Assembly: GCA_037974335.1 (NCBI GenBank)
Contig: CM075736.1
Span: 4,060,863-4,124,862, forward strand
Source: Prionace glauca
Taxonomy: Eukaryota; Chordata; Chondrichthyes; Carcharhiniformes; Carcharhinidae
DNA: 64,000 nt
Reading direction: 5' to 3'
Position 1 is the stretch's first letter. Each line of letters begins with the position of its first letter. The notes under the pieces were generated by a model that searched no databases, was not told the origin of the DNA, and saw nothing but the letters and a program-made list of their open reading frames with translations. The position numbers and the translations under genes were made by a program. Positions 46,887 to 58,190 of the stretch are shown piece after piece.

Positions 46887-47554
46887 ATTTCGCATTGGCA
46901 ACCTTTTTGGCTAAGTCAGACCAAGCCCACGAAGGGGTACAATATCTTATCTTCATAGAATCCCTACAATGTAGAGGAGGCAATTCGGCCCATCGAAAAT
47001 ACATTGACAACAATCCCACTCTTCGCCCTAACACCACATATTTACCGTTAATCCTCTCATAGCAAGGGGCAATTTAGCATTGGCGAATCCACCTAATCTG
47101 TACATTTTTGGACTGCGGGAGGAAACACACGCAGACATGGGGAGACACAAGGCTGGAATTGAGCCTGTTTGACTGGCACTGTGAGTTAGTCGTGCTAACC
47201 ACTGTGCCACGCCTCTGTTTTGTCAGCTTGAATCTTGTGGGGATCGTGAATTGGACACAATTTGATTTTTTTAGCAAGAAATATACTTTGATTTGCTCTG
47301 TCCACTCTGAGTTTTGACTTTGTAACTTTAAGGATGGAGTAGTTTTTTAAGTGAAGGGAAATTTGGCCTTCTGCTCAGATCAAGCCCAAGATGTGGTGCA
47401 ATGCCTTATCCGCTTGGATTTTGTTTCTCTTTCTTGTGGGGACCTGGAATTGGATTCAATTGGAATTTGAATTTAGTTCTTGGAGCAAGCAAGGATTGGC
47501 TCCGGGTCTGCCCAGTCCATTCTCAGCAGTGACTCTATTACTTTAAAAATGGAG
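46887..47554 (+). repeat. U2-snRNA-like dimer, unit 2, with nested HE1 SINE
   Basis: Counterpart of 37,573-38,240. The reverse-orientation SINE occupies 46,955-47,217. Confidence 0.55.
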
Positions 47555-49968
47555 TAAAAAATGTTTAAAAATTAAGAGAACTTGACCCTGCAGTTGGAGC
47601 TCAGCATAGATAAATGTGGTGGTGTCGCAGTGGGTGTCTCCACTGCAGGACAGACTTCCTGTTTGAGTCCCTGTCACAATGTGTCAGAGCTGACAGCAAA
47701 CTGGACACCATACCTACAGTCCTGATGGAAGCAGTAAAAAGATGTCAAGCTGCACAATATCTTCAGCAATCCTGCACATGGAGCGCAGCGTAGACCACAT
47801 GGTCGCAGCCAGATTGGTGTGTCTGCTTCAGGATTGATTTCCTGTTGGGATTTACTGCTGGGATTCTTTTGCCCAAGATTCGCTTTACTCTGCACGTATT
47901 CTTGCATGCTGAGTTCCTGTGGACCACCAACTAAACCCACAGGACCTTTACCTGCAAAATGAGAGTAGCTCTAACAAAACAAATCCTATTCCACAAACTG
48001 GATAACTCTCCTGTTCTTCCCGCTAGTGAAATCTTCTGATCCCACTACTGCCAAACCCCACCCCCCATCCCCAACAGCGGGTTTCCTGATGTCAACTAAA
48101 CCTATCGATCAAAGGCTGCATATCTCGAAGCACTGCCCTTAGAGCATTTTACAAGGTTTATCTTCCCCTTTTCTAACTGCAATATTAACAAAGCACGCAA
48201 GATGCATTGAACCGCGAAGAGAAATGAAAACAAACAAGACTTTTTGTTAGTGGGGAATGTGCTGACTTCAGCCAGCCTAATAAGGTTGGGCTTGCCAGAG
48301 TATGTCCCAATTCATGGTTAAATCAGGGAGCCTCATGCTCCCTATTTAAAGCAGGTGTGTCAGTCTCCCAGTCTGTATTCTGCAGGGAGCAACTGGAGAG
48401 CTGGCTGTGTCCAGATGTTTGGTGTAAATAAAGCAACTTGGTGGCAGGACTTCCGCCTCCATGAAGTTATTATAGGGAAGTAACCCATACCTAAAAAAAG
48501 TACTTCAAAAGATGCGGACATCAGATGCTAACCTTTCAATCTTAAAAGGCTATTTCCACAGTGAGACTGACCAGTCAAGCGCTTCAAAGGAATTTCACAG
48601 CAGTTGTGGATGATGAGAGAAAGAAAACAGATCTTCAAAATAATCCTGACAAGCCATTTCCAACAGAACACTTTAATGAAGGCTTTTAACACATGGGCCA
48701 TTGTCTACTGTAGAATGGAGTACTGCGGTGATTTTGAAGGCATCGAAGTTTCCAAGGAGCATAGATATCAAAGTAACCCGAGCAATTCAAAGGTTTTACG
48801 AACAGAAATAGTAATGAATATCTTACCCTTGAATGGTGTCTGAATTCACCATCCTGAAACTGAACAATATCTTTCCCAAGGATCCAAGGGCAGGTGCAGC
48901 TGCTAGACCACCATCCTGGTATAGAGTGTTGAGGTCAAGCCCTTCCTGCCAGCCTGAGACAACCCAACCCTCATGTCCTTTGAGGGACCCCCTTCTGCAG
49001 CCTGGCAGCAACAGAGAGCAACATGGACACTTAATTCCCTGCCCTTCTCAAAGTCCAAGGCACCAGGTCAGGGTTTTGCTGTCAGGGGGCAGAGCAAGGG
49101 TACCTGAGGTGGTCCTGAAAGGGGAAGGCGGAGGGTAAAGTGATTTCATCTGGGAGTTTCTCTCTTGTCGGGATAGCTGAGGTCTCTAGCTATGGGGTGA
49201 GTCAGGTCACCCTCTTCCCTGCGTGGTTTAGGAGTAAGGGTGATCCATTCTTTCAGTTGTGGGGGTGAAGAATGCTGCTCTGTGCTAAGAGGTTGGAGGT
49301 GCTTCTTTTGTTGGTGGCAGTGACCATGTCCAGTGTGGGGGAGAGTGGTCAGTGAGCACACAGATCTGGGCATCCCAATTTCTGCAGAGCCAGGCTGGTC
49401 AGCATGTTTCCTGAGATGCATAAACTTAAATAGTTCAGATGGGACAATCCCATCTGACCAGTGGGAAACACACCATATTTCCTGCTGGCAGGAGTACTTG
49501 AAATGCAAACAGGACAATTGTGCATGGAGATTTGGCTGTGCGCTAAATTGTCCATTCTCACTGGCAGCGGAGGCAGGGCGAACAAGATTGGAGAATCCTA
49601 CCCTTAATCTTTTTTTTTAAAAGCGCATAATATCATAGATCATCCAAACACCTTTAAACTTATCTATCAAAACGTATCCAACTCCAGCCTATAGTTTTCC
49701 AACTGATCACAACTCTTTGGAGGACCCTCATAAAAGTGAATGATCATGAAAGTGAATAATCAACCATGATCATATTGAATGGCGGAAGAGCCCACTCCAA
49801 CACCAATGTTCTATGTTTCCATGTTTCTAACACCGGTGCAGTTATAATGTAAATTCAGACCGACCAAAGGTAATGGAATAAGACGGTGGAGATTAGAGAT
49901 TCCCTGGAAATGCAGTGCAGTTGACTCTTTGCTCAGTTGGACTCGAACGTGACAGTTTCATCTATCAG

Positions 49969-50255
49969 TGCACGGGGGTGACACAGTTGGTGGCACCGCT
50001 GCCTCACAGCTCCAGCGACCCAGGCTTGATTCCCGGCTTGGGTGACTGCTTCTGAGCAGTTTCCCCAGTGTGTGCGTGTGCGTTTCCTCTGGATGCTCTG
50101 GCTTCTTTCCACAGTCTAAAGGCGTGTTGGTTAGGTGCACGGGCCATGCTAAATTCTCCCTCCGAATAGGTGCCTGAGTGTGGGGACATGGTATTTTCAC
50201 AGCGGTTTCGTTGCAGTGGCAATTAAACCTACCTGTGGCACTAATAAATAAACTT
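49969..50255 (+). repeat. HE1-type SINE, unit 3
   Basis: Counterpart of the SINE at 35,864; differs at a few bases (ttccacagtctaaagg). Confidence 0.85.
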
Positions 50256-50476
50256 TAAATTAGTGTGGTGGACTATAATTCTGCAGCAACCTTCTTCGGA
50301 CTGCAACTGCTCCAATTCTGGCTGTGATTTCTATTTAAAACAAACCTTCTTCCAACAATTCCTCCAAACGACCGCGAAGCACCACCTATGCATCCCCCCG
50401 CCTCCCGGTGACCCAATACTCATCATCCTGGCTGGCATCATCCCGCATGTGCAGAGCACAAAGACTTGTCACTTAC

Positions 50477-50794
50477 CAAGTACATTCAGAGTGATGGTTG
50501 CTGTTTCTTCACTGCCGGTTTCTGGCAGCATTTTAACAGTGTAATCCCCTCTGTCTGAAACTGTCACTGACTTCAGCAGGAGCGATCCGTTAGAAAGGAA
50601 GAATTCAGTCCGATTTATGTAATCATTACTTTGAATAAAAGATGTGAAGAGCTACCGAGCGATAGTTGCATCCTTGAATTCCCAGTTCCCACTCGGCACC
50701 GCAGCTGACGGCTTCACTGAGAAAAAAGCGCTTTCTCCTTCGGTCACATTAATCTGCCTGTTTTCTACCTGGATGGTGAAACTCTGGGGCTCCG
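50477..50794 (-). pseudogene. CEACAM-like IgV exon, cassette 3, with premature stop
   Basis: Exon borders and phase are as in the other cassettes, but the Trp48 codon (TGG in the ARWLF block) is TAG (50,652-50,654). The domain would be cut after 47 residues. The rest of the frame is open, and only this stop spoils it, so the loss is recent or polymorphic. It carries Pro34, Asn37, Ser52, Ile60, Leu67 and Glu96-Glu97, a mixture of the states in cassettes 1, 2 and 4. Splice sites and promoter motifs are intact, so the exon might still be transcribed. Confidence 0.8.
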
Positions 50795-50940
50795 CTGGGG
50801 AAAGAAAATCACATTGAGAGAAGCGGTCAAACTCAACACAACACAAACTTTTCTAAGTGATAATAATAACATCTCCAGATTTCCTTACTGTGTAGTTTCC
50901 CCAGTTACTGAAATAAATGATGTGAGAAAGTGATCCTCAC

Positions 50941-50986
50941 CCACAGATATCAATAAACAAACAGCGAGGGCAGTCAGTGTCTCCAT
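50941..50986 (-). CDS. Signal-peptide exon, cassette 3
   Basis: Identical leader, donor and phase to the other cassettes. It sits upstream of the V exon carrying the stop. Confidence 0.65.
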
Positions 50987-51062
50987 TCTGAGAACCGCAC
51001 CAGTCCCTGTTCCACTCGCTGACTGATCCACTCTTCCTGGTGCACAGAGCAGATCAGTTCAC

Positions 51063-51091
51063 TTATTTACCACAACCTCAATGCTGATTGG
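51063..51091 (-). promoter_or_regulatory. Putative promoter of cassette 3
   Basis: CCAAT and TATA-like elements conserved with the other units. Confidence 0.35.
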
Positions 51092-51677
51092 ACTGCTCAC
51101 ATCACTGGTAACATTTTTGAAGTGATATTACCCGTATTTTCAGATGCAGGCTGGTGTTCCGTGACTGATCCACTCTTTCTGATCAGATCGCTCATTCACC
51201 AAGGCCGCAATGAGCGAGTGCTGTTTACCTGAGGGGAACTAGTGCAATTGGAGCTGTTAGATACCAATATGTCGTTTTGAGTGAAATTGCCGTCTGGCCC
51301 TTTTCTTTTTCTGTTCCATCTGTTTTCCAGAGCCACAGGCTCGAAATATTTATCCCAAAATAAGAACTGTGTGTCCCGCAGACAGTTGCATCCACACTGA
51401 GGCTCCGGCTGAGCTTCAATGTTAACGTTTTCAATCGCAATAAGGCCTCTCCACCAGCCGCCCTCCCCCACCCGCCACCCCCCGGAATCTCTGTCAGCTT
51501 CCTTTACCCTCTGAGATCACTGCTTCCTCCCTCCCCGCCTCCTCGCCCAGAACATGCCGGCATATGCCGGATTTTAATCCCGCTCCACTGTCAGTCTGTA
51601 ATCAGTTTCCTCCGGCCTGGACTCCAGAATTTCCCATCCTAAACATTTCCTAAGAATCGGTTGGATCGAACAAGAGC

Positions 51678-52345
51678 ATTTCGCATTGGCAACCTTTTTG
51701 GCTAAGTCAGACCAAGCCCACGAAGGGGTACAATATCTTATCTTCATAGAATCCCTACAATGTAGAGGAGGCAATTCGGCCCATCGAAAATACATTGACA
51801 ACAATCCCACTCATCGCCGTAACCTCACATATTTACCGTTAATCCTCTCATAGCAAGGGGCAATTTAGCATTGGCCAATCCACCTAATCTGTACATTTTT
51901 GGACTGCGGGAGGAAACACACGCAGACATGGGGAGACACAAGGCTGGAATTGAGCCTGTTTGACTGGCACTGTGAGTTAGTCGTGCTAACCACTGTGCCA
52001 CGCCTCTGTTTTGTCAGCTTGAATCTTGTGGGGATCGTGAATTGGACACAATTTGATTTTTTTAGCAAGAAATATCCTTTGATTTGCTCTGTCCACTCTG
52101 AGTTTTGACTTTGTAACTTTAAGGATGGAGTAGTTTTTTAAGTGAAGGGAAATTTGGCCTTCTGCTCAGATCAAGCCCAAGATGTGGTGCAATGCCTTAT
52201 CCGCTTGGATTTTGTTTCTCTTTCTTGTGGGGACCTGGAATTGGATACAATTGGAATTTGAATTTAGTTCTTGGAGCAAGCAAGGATTGGCTCCGGGTCT
52301 GCCCAGTCCATTCTCAGCAGTGACTCTATTACTTTAAAAATGGAG
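51678..52345 (+). repeat. U2-snRNA-like dimer, unit 3, with nested HE1 SINE
   Basis: Counterpart of 37,573-38,240. The SINE occupies 51,746-52,008. Confidence 0.55.
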
Positions 52346-54760
52346 TAAAAAATGTTTAAAAATTAAGAGAACTTGACCCTGCAGTTGGAGCTCAGCATAG
52401 ATAAATGTGGTGGTGTCGCAGTGGGTGTCTCCACTGCAGGACAGACTTCCTGTTTGAGTCCCTGTCACAATGTGTCAGAGCTGACAGCAAACTGGACACC
52501 ATACCTACAGTCCTGATGGAAGCAGTAAAAAGATGTCAAGCTGCACAATATCTTCAGCAATCCTGCACATGGAGCGCAGCGTAGACCACATGGTCGCAGC
52601 CAGATTGGTGTGTCTGCTTCAGGATTGATTTCCTGTTGGGATTTACTGCTGGGATTCTTTTGCCCAAGATTCGCTTAACTCTGCACGTATTCTTGCATGC
52701 TGAGTTCCTGTGGACCACCAACTAAACCCACAGGACCTTTACCTGCAAAATGAGAGTAGCTCTAACAAAACAAATCCTATTCCACAAACTGGATAACTCT
52801 CCTGTTCTTCCCGCTAGTGAAATCTTCTGATCCCACTACTGCCAAACCCCACCCCCCATCCCCAACAGCGGGTTTCCTGATGTCAACTAAACCTATCGAT
52901 CAAAGGCTGCATATCTCGAAGCACTGCCCTTAGAGCATTTTACAAGGTTTATCTTCCCCTTTTCTAACTGCAATATTAACAAAGCACTCAAGATGCATTG
53001 AACCGCGAAGAGAAATGAAAACAAACAAGACTTTTTGTTAGTGGGGAATGTGCTGACTTCAGCCAGCCTAATAAGGTTGGGCTTGCCAGAGTATGTCCCA
53101 ATTCATGGTTAAATCAGGGAGCCTCATGCTCCCTATTTAAAGCAGGTGTGTCAGTCTCCCAGTCTGTATTCTGCAGGGAGCAACTGGAGAGCTGGCTGTG
53201 TCCAGATGTTTGGTGTAAATAAAGCAACTTGGTGGCAGGACTTCCGCCTCCATGAAGTTATTATAGGGAAGTAACCCATACCTAAAAAAAGTACTTCAAA
53301 AGATGCAGACATCAGATGCTAACCTTTCAATCTTAAAAGGCTATTTCCACAGTGAGACTGACCAGTCAAGCGCTTCAAAGGAATTTCACAGCAGTTGTGG
53401 ATGATGAGAGAAAGAAAACAGATCTTCAAAATAATCCTGACAAGCCATTTCCAACAGAACACTTTAATGAAGGCTTTTAACACATGGGCCATTGTCTACT
53501 GTAGAATGGAGTACTGCGGTGATTTTGAAGGCATCGAAGTTTCCAAGGAGCATAGATATCAAAGTAACCCGAGCAATTCAAAGGTTTTACGAACAGAAAT
53601 AGTAATGAATATCTTACCCTTGAATGGTGTCTGAATTCACCATCCTGAAACTGAACAATATCTTTCCCAAGGATCCAAGGGCAGGTGCAGCTGCTAGACC
53701 ACCATCCTGGTATAGAGTGTTGAGGTCAAGCCCTTCCTGCCAGCCTGAGACAACCCAACCCTCATGTCCTTTGAGGGACCCCCCTTCTGCAGCCTGGCAG
53801 CAACAGAGAGCAACATGGACACTTAATTCCCTGCCCTTCTCAAAGTCCAAGGCACCAGGTCAGGGTTTTGCTGTCAGGGGGCAGAGCAAGGGTACCTGAG
53901 GTGGTCCTGAAAGGGGAAGGCGGAGGGTAAAGTGATTTCATCTGGGAGTTTCTCTCTTGTCGGGATAGCTGAGGTCTCTAGCTATGGGGTGAGTCAGGTC
54001 ACCCTCTTCCCTGCGTGGTTTAGGAGTAAGGGTGATCCATTCTTTCAGTTGTGGGGGTGAAGGATGCTGCTCTGTGCTAAGAGGTTGGAGGTGCTTCTTT
54101 TGTTGGTGGCAGTGACCATGTCCAGTGTGGGGGAGAGTGGTCAGTGAGCACACAGATCTGGGCATCCCAATTTCTGCAGAGCCAGGCTGGTCAGCATGTT
54201 TCCTGAGATGCATAAACTTAAATAGTTCAGATGGGACAATCCCATCTGACCAGTGGGAAACACACCATATTTCCTGCTGGCAGGAGTACTTGAAATGCAA
54301 ACAGGACAATTGTGCATGGAGATTTGGCTGTGCGCTAAATTGTCCATTCTCACTGGCAGCGGAGGCAGGGCGAACAAGATTGGAGAATCCTACCCTTAAT
54401 CTTTTTTTTAAAAAGCGCATATTATCATAGATCATCCAAACACCTTTAAACTTATCTATCAAAACGTATCCAACTCCAGCCTATAGTTTTCCAACTGATC
54501 ACAACTCTTTGGAGGACCCTCATAAAAGTGAATGATCATGAAAGTGAATAATCAACCATGATCATATTGAATGGCGGAAGAGCCCACTCCAACACCAATG
54601 TTCTATGTTTCCATGTTTCTAACACCGGTGCAGTTATAATGTAAATTCAGACCGACCAAAGATAATGGAATAAGACGGTGGAGATTAGAGATTCCCTGGA
54701 AATGCAGTGCAGTTGACTCTTTGCTCAGTTGGACTCGAACGTGACAGTTTCATCTATCAG

Positions 54761-55047
54761 TGCACGGGGGTGACACAGTTGGTGGCACCGCTGCCTCACA
54801 GCTCCAGCGACCCAGGCTTGATTCCCGGCTTGGGTGACTGCTTCTGAGCAGTTTCCCCAGTGTGTGCGTGTGCGTTTCCTCTGGATGCTCTGGCTTCTTC
54901 CCACCGTCTAAAGGCGTGTTGGTTAGGTGCACGGGCCATGCTAAATTCTCCCTCCGAATAGGTGCCTGAGTGTGGGGACATGGTATTTTCACAGCGGTTT
55001 CGTTGCAGTGGCAATTAAACCTACCTGTGGCACTAATAAATAAACTT
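54761..55047 (+). repeat. HE1-type SINE, unit 4
   Basis: Counterpart of the SINE at 35,864. Confidence 0.85.
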
Positions 55048-55268
55048 TAAATTAGTGTGGTGGACTATAATTCTGCAGCAACCTTCTTCGGACTGCAACT
55101 GCTCCAATTCTGGCTGTGATTTCTATTTAAAACAAACTTTCTTCCAACAATTCCTCCAAACGACCGCGAAGCACCGCCTATGCATCCCCCCGCCTCCCGG
55201 TGACCCAATACTCATCATCCTGGCTGGCATCATCCCGCATGTGCAGAGCACAAAGACTTGTCACTTAC

Positions 55269-55586
55269 CAAGGACATTCAGAGTGATGGTTGCTGTTGTT
55301 TGACTGCCGGTTTCTGGCAGCATTTTAACAGTGTAATCCCCTCTGTCCGAAACTGTCACTGACTTCAGCAGGAGCGATCCGTTAGAAATGAAGAATTCAG
55401 TCCGATTTCTGTAATCATTACTTTGAATAAAAGATGTGAAGAGCCACCGAGCGATAGTTGAATCCTTGAATTCCCAGTTCCCACTCTGCACTGCAGCTGA
55501 CGGCTTCACTGAGAAAAAAGCGCTTTCTCCTTCGGTCACATTAATCTGCCTGTTTTCTACCTGGATGGTGAAACTCTGGGGCTCCG
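55269..55586 (-). CDS. CEACAM-like IgV exon, cassette 4
   Basis: Intact 106-codon, phase 1-1 exon with good splice sites. It carries Gln34, Asn37, Ser43, Ser52, Arg60, Ile67 and Gln96-Thr97. Trp38, the DxGxY motif and the glycosylation sites are kept, and there is no cysteine. Its mix of residues shares sites with cassette 2 (Gln34, Arg60), cassette 1 (Ile67, Gln96) and cassette 3 (Ser52). Confidence 0.8.
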
Positions 55587-55732
55587 CTGGGGAAAGAAAA
55601 TCACATTGAGAGAAGCGGTCAAACTCAACACAACACAAACTTTTCCAAGTGATAATAATAACATCTCCAGATTTCCTTACTGTGTAGTTTCCCCAGTTAC
55701 TGAAATAAATGATGTGAGAAAGTGATCCTCAC

Positions 55733-55778
55733 CCACAGATATCAATAAACAAACAGCGAGGGCAGTCAGTGTCTCCAT
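55733..55778 (-). CDS. Signal-peptide exon, cassette 4
   Basis: Identical leader (METLTALAVCLLISV) and donor to the other cassettes. Confidence 0.75.
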
Positions 55779-55854
55779 TCTGAGAACCGCACCAGTCCCT
55801 GTTCCACTCGCTGACTGATCCACTCTTCCTGGTGCACAGAGCAGATCAGTTCAC

Positions 55855-55883
55855 TTATTTACTACAACCTCAATGCTGATTGG
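55855..55883 (-). promoter_or_regulatory. Putative promoter of cassette 4
   Basis: CCAAT and TATA-like elements conserved with the other units. Confidence 0.35.
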
Positions 55884-56424
55884 ACTGCTCACATCACTGG
55901 TAACATTTTTGAAGTGATATTACCCGTATTTTCAGATGCAGGCTGGCGTTCCGTGACTGATCCACTCTTTCTGATCAGATCGCTCATTCACCAAGGCCGC
56001 AATGAGCGAGTGCTGTTTACCTGAGGGGAACTAGTGCAATTGGAGCTGTTAGATACCAATATGTCTTTTTGAGTGAAATTGCCGTCTGGCCCTTTTCTTT
56101 TTCTGTTCCATCTGTTTTCCAGAGCCACAGGCTCGAAATATTTATCCCAAAATAAGAACTGTGTGTCCCGCAGACAGTTGCATCCACACTGAGGCTCCGG
56201 CTGAGCTTCAATGTTAACGTTTTCAATCGCAATAAGGCCTCTCCACCAGCCGCCCTCCCCCACCCGGAATCTCTGTCAGCTTCCTTTACCCTCTGAGATC
56301 ACTGCTTCCTCCCTCCCCGCCTCCTCGCCCAGAACATGCCGGCATATGCCGGATTTTAATCCCGCTCCACTGTCAGTCTGTGATCAGTTCCCTCCGGCCC
56401 GGACTCGAGTCTCCCATCCTAAAC

Positions 56425-56620
56425 ATCTCCGCGTCCCTGTTCAAATCACTGCTTAAACCCTTCCTCTTTGACCAAGGTTTCAGTCATTTTGTTCTAATAT
56501 TTCTTTTGGTGTCAAATGTTGTTAATAACAGCGCTGCGAAACAGCTTGTGACGTTTTGATTGGCCAAATGTGCTACAGAAGTGCAAATTATTGTTCTGTG
56601 TAATTACGTTAAAAGGATGA
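56425..56620 (+). repeat. Dispersed repeat private to unit 4
   Basis: Resembles a repeat common in sharks (catcctaaacatctccgcg, then ggtgtcaaatgttgttaata and gcaaattattgttctgtgt). It is part of the about 780-bp stretch that units 1-3 lack. The rest (56,621-57,210) is unrecognised. Confidence 0.45.
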
Positions 56621-57236
56621 TTGTGAAACACCATCGGGTAGAAATTCTTTCTGAGCCAGGAACACAAATCAGGGTGCGATCATATTGGTCGCCCAAAGGC
56701 AGTGTCACTGACTACAACAGAATTGAACGCAAATAGATTCTTTGAGAAGTTACTTTTGAAGATTCTTTGAGAAGTAAGTGGGTGTTTAGACACACCTGCA
56801 AGAATTTTCCATTCCTGGGTCAATTTCTGTTCCCACCCTGCTCCGATCACCATCCCTGAATTCCTTATTCCTCCTCCGCGCTTCTATTAGCTGCCCTCAC
56901 CCCGATTTGTCAGTCCCCTCCACCACTCCGATAATGTGTCCGCTTCCTCATTCCAATCAGGTGAGCTTCTCGCAAGCAGGAAGCTGGTGGAAAATGACTA
57001 ATGTGGGGAACAAAAGTAATTCAGGGTGCAGACTTCAAATCGGCTCATATGTGACAGCAGCTTCCGTGCACAGATCTGAGTTAGCAATGTGTTGCGCTGT
57101 ACTCTCGAAGTCCCAGTCCCAAGAAGCATGAGAAAGCTCCTTGCAAAATCCCTAACGTGGAACGTTGTGCTGGGATTACAGCTTCTGTAATGTGGCTCTA
57201 GTGAAGACTGCTAAGAATCGGTTGGATAGAACAAGA

Positions 57237-57890
57237 GCATTTCGCATTGACAATCTTTTTGGCTAAGTCAGACCAAGCCCACGAAGGGGTACAATATCTT
57301 ATCTTCATAGAATCCCTACAGTGCAGAGGAGACAATTCGGCCCATCGAAGTTACACTGACAACAATCCCACTCATCGCCGTTACCCCACATATTTACCGT
57401 TAACCCTCTGATAGTAAGGGGCAATTTAGCATTGGCCAATCCGCCTAATCTGTACATTTTTGGACTGCGGGAGGAAACATACGTAGACATGAGGAGACCC
57501 AAGGCTGGAATTGAACCTGTGAGGTAGTCGTGCTAACCACTGTGCCACTCCTCTATTTTGTCAGCTTGAATCTTGCTTGTCTCTGTTTTGGACACAATTT
57601 AATTTTTTTTTTAGCAAGAAATATATTTCAGTTTGCTCTGTCCACTCTGAGTTTTGACTTTGTACCTTTAAGGATGGAGTAGTCTTTTTAAATGAAAGGA
57701 AATTTGGCCTTCTGCTCAGTTCAAGCCCAAGATGTGGTGCAATGCCTTGTCAGCTTGGATTTTGTTTGGCTCTCTTGCGAGGACCTTGAATTGGATTCAA
57801 TTGGAATTTGAATTTGGTTCTTGGAGAAAGCAAGGATTGGCTCCGGGTCTGCCCAGTCCATTCTGGGCAGCGGCTTTATAAATTTAAAAA
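57237..57890 (+). repeat. U2-snRNA-like dimer, unit 4, with nested HE1 SINE
   Basis: Diverged counterpart of 37,573-38,240. The reverse-orientation SINE occupies about 57,307-57,556. Confidence 0.55.
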
Positions 57891-58190
57891 TGGAGTAAAA
57901 AATGTTTATAAAATTAAAGGAACTTGACCCTGCAGATGGAGCTCTGTATTGATAAATGTGGTTGTGTTGCAATGGGTGCCTTCACTGCAGGACAGACTTC
58001 CTGTTTGAGTCCCTGTCACAATGTGACAGGGCTGACAGCAAGCTGGACACTGCGTCTCGCATTCTGAAGAAAGCAGTAAAAAGATGTCAAGCTGCACAAC
58101 ATCTTCAGCAATCCTGCAGATGGAGCGCAGCGTAGACCACACGGTCGCAGCCAGACTGGTGTACCTGCTCCAGGGTTGATTTCCTGTTGG

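Larger units (their letters stand above)
38535..47848 (-). repeat. Tandem unit 2 of the V-cassette array
   Basis: Direct repeat of unit 1, 9,314 bp long because of a 4,538-bp LINE insertion (net about 4,776 bp). It starts at gatttactgctggg and holds cassette 2 at 45,686-46,195. Confidence 0.9.
47849..52639 (-). repeat. Tandem unit 3 of the V-cassette array
   Basis: The uninterrupted unit, 4,791 bp. It gives the empty sites for the LINE insertions in units 1 and 2. It holds cassette 3. Confidence 0.9.
52640..58190 (-). repeat. Tandem unit 4 of the V-cassette array
   Basis: The outermost (5'-most) unit in gene orientation. It matches units 2 and 3 closely up to about 56,270. It then carries about 780 bp absent from the other units (about 56,415-57,210) and continues with a more diverged right end that stops at cctgttgg (58,190), the exact array breakpoint. 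Confidence 0.85.

Noticed and set aside
32980-58190. The array as a pure assembly artefact
   Set aside because: Units carry private insertions, a private stop, a private 780-bp stretch and graded divergence. Copy number still needs read-level confirmation.
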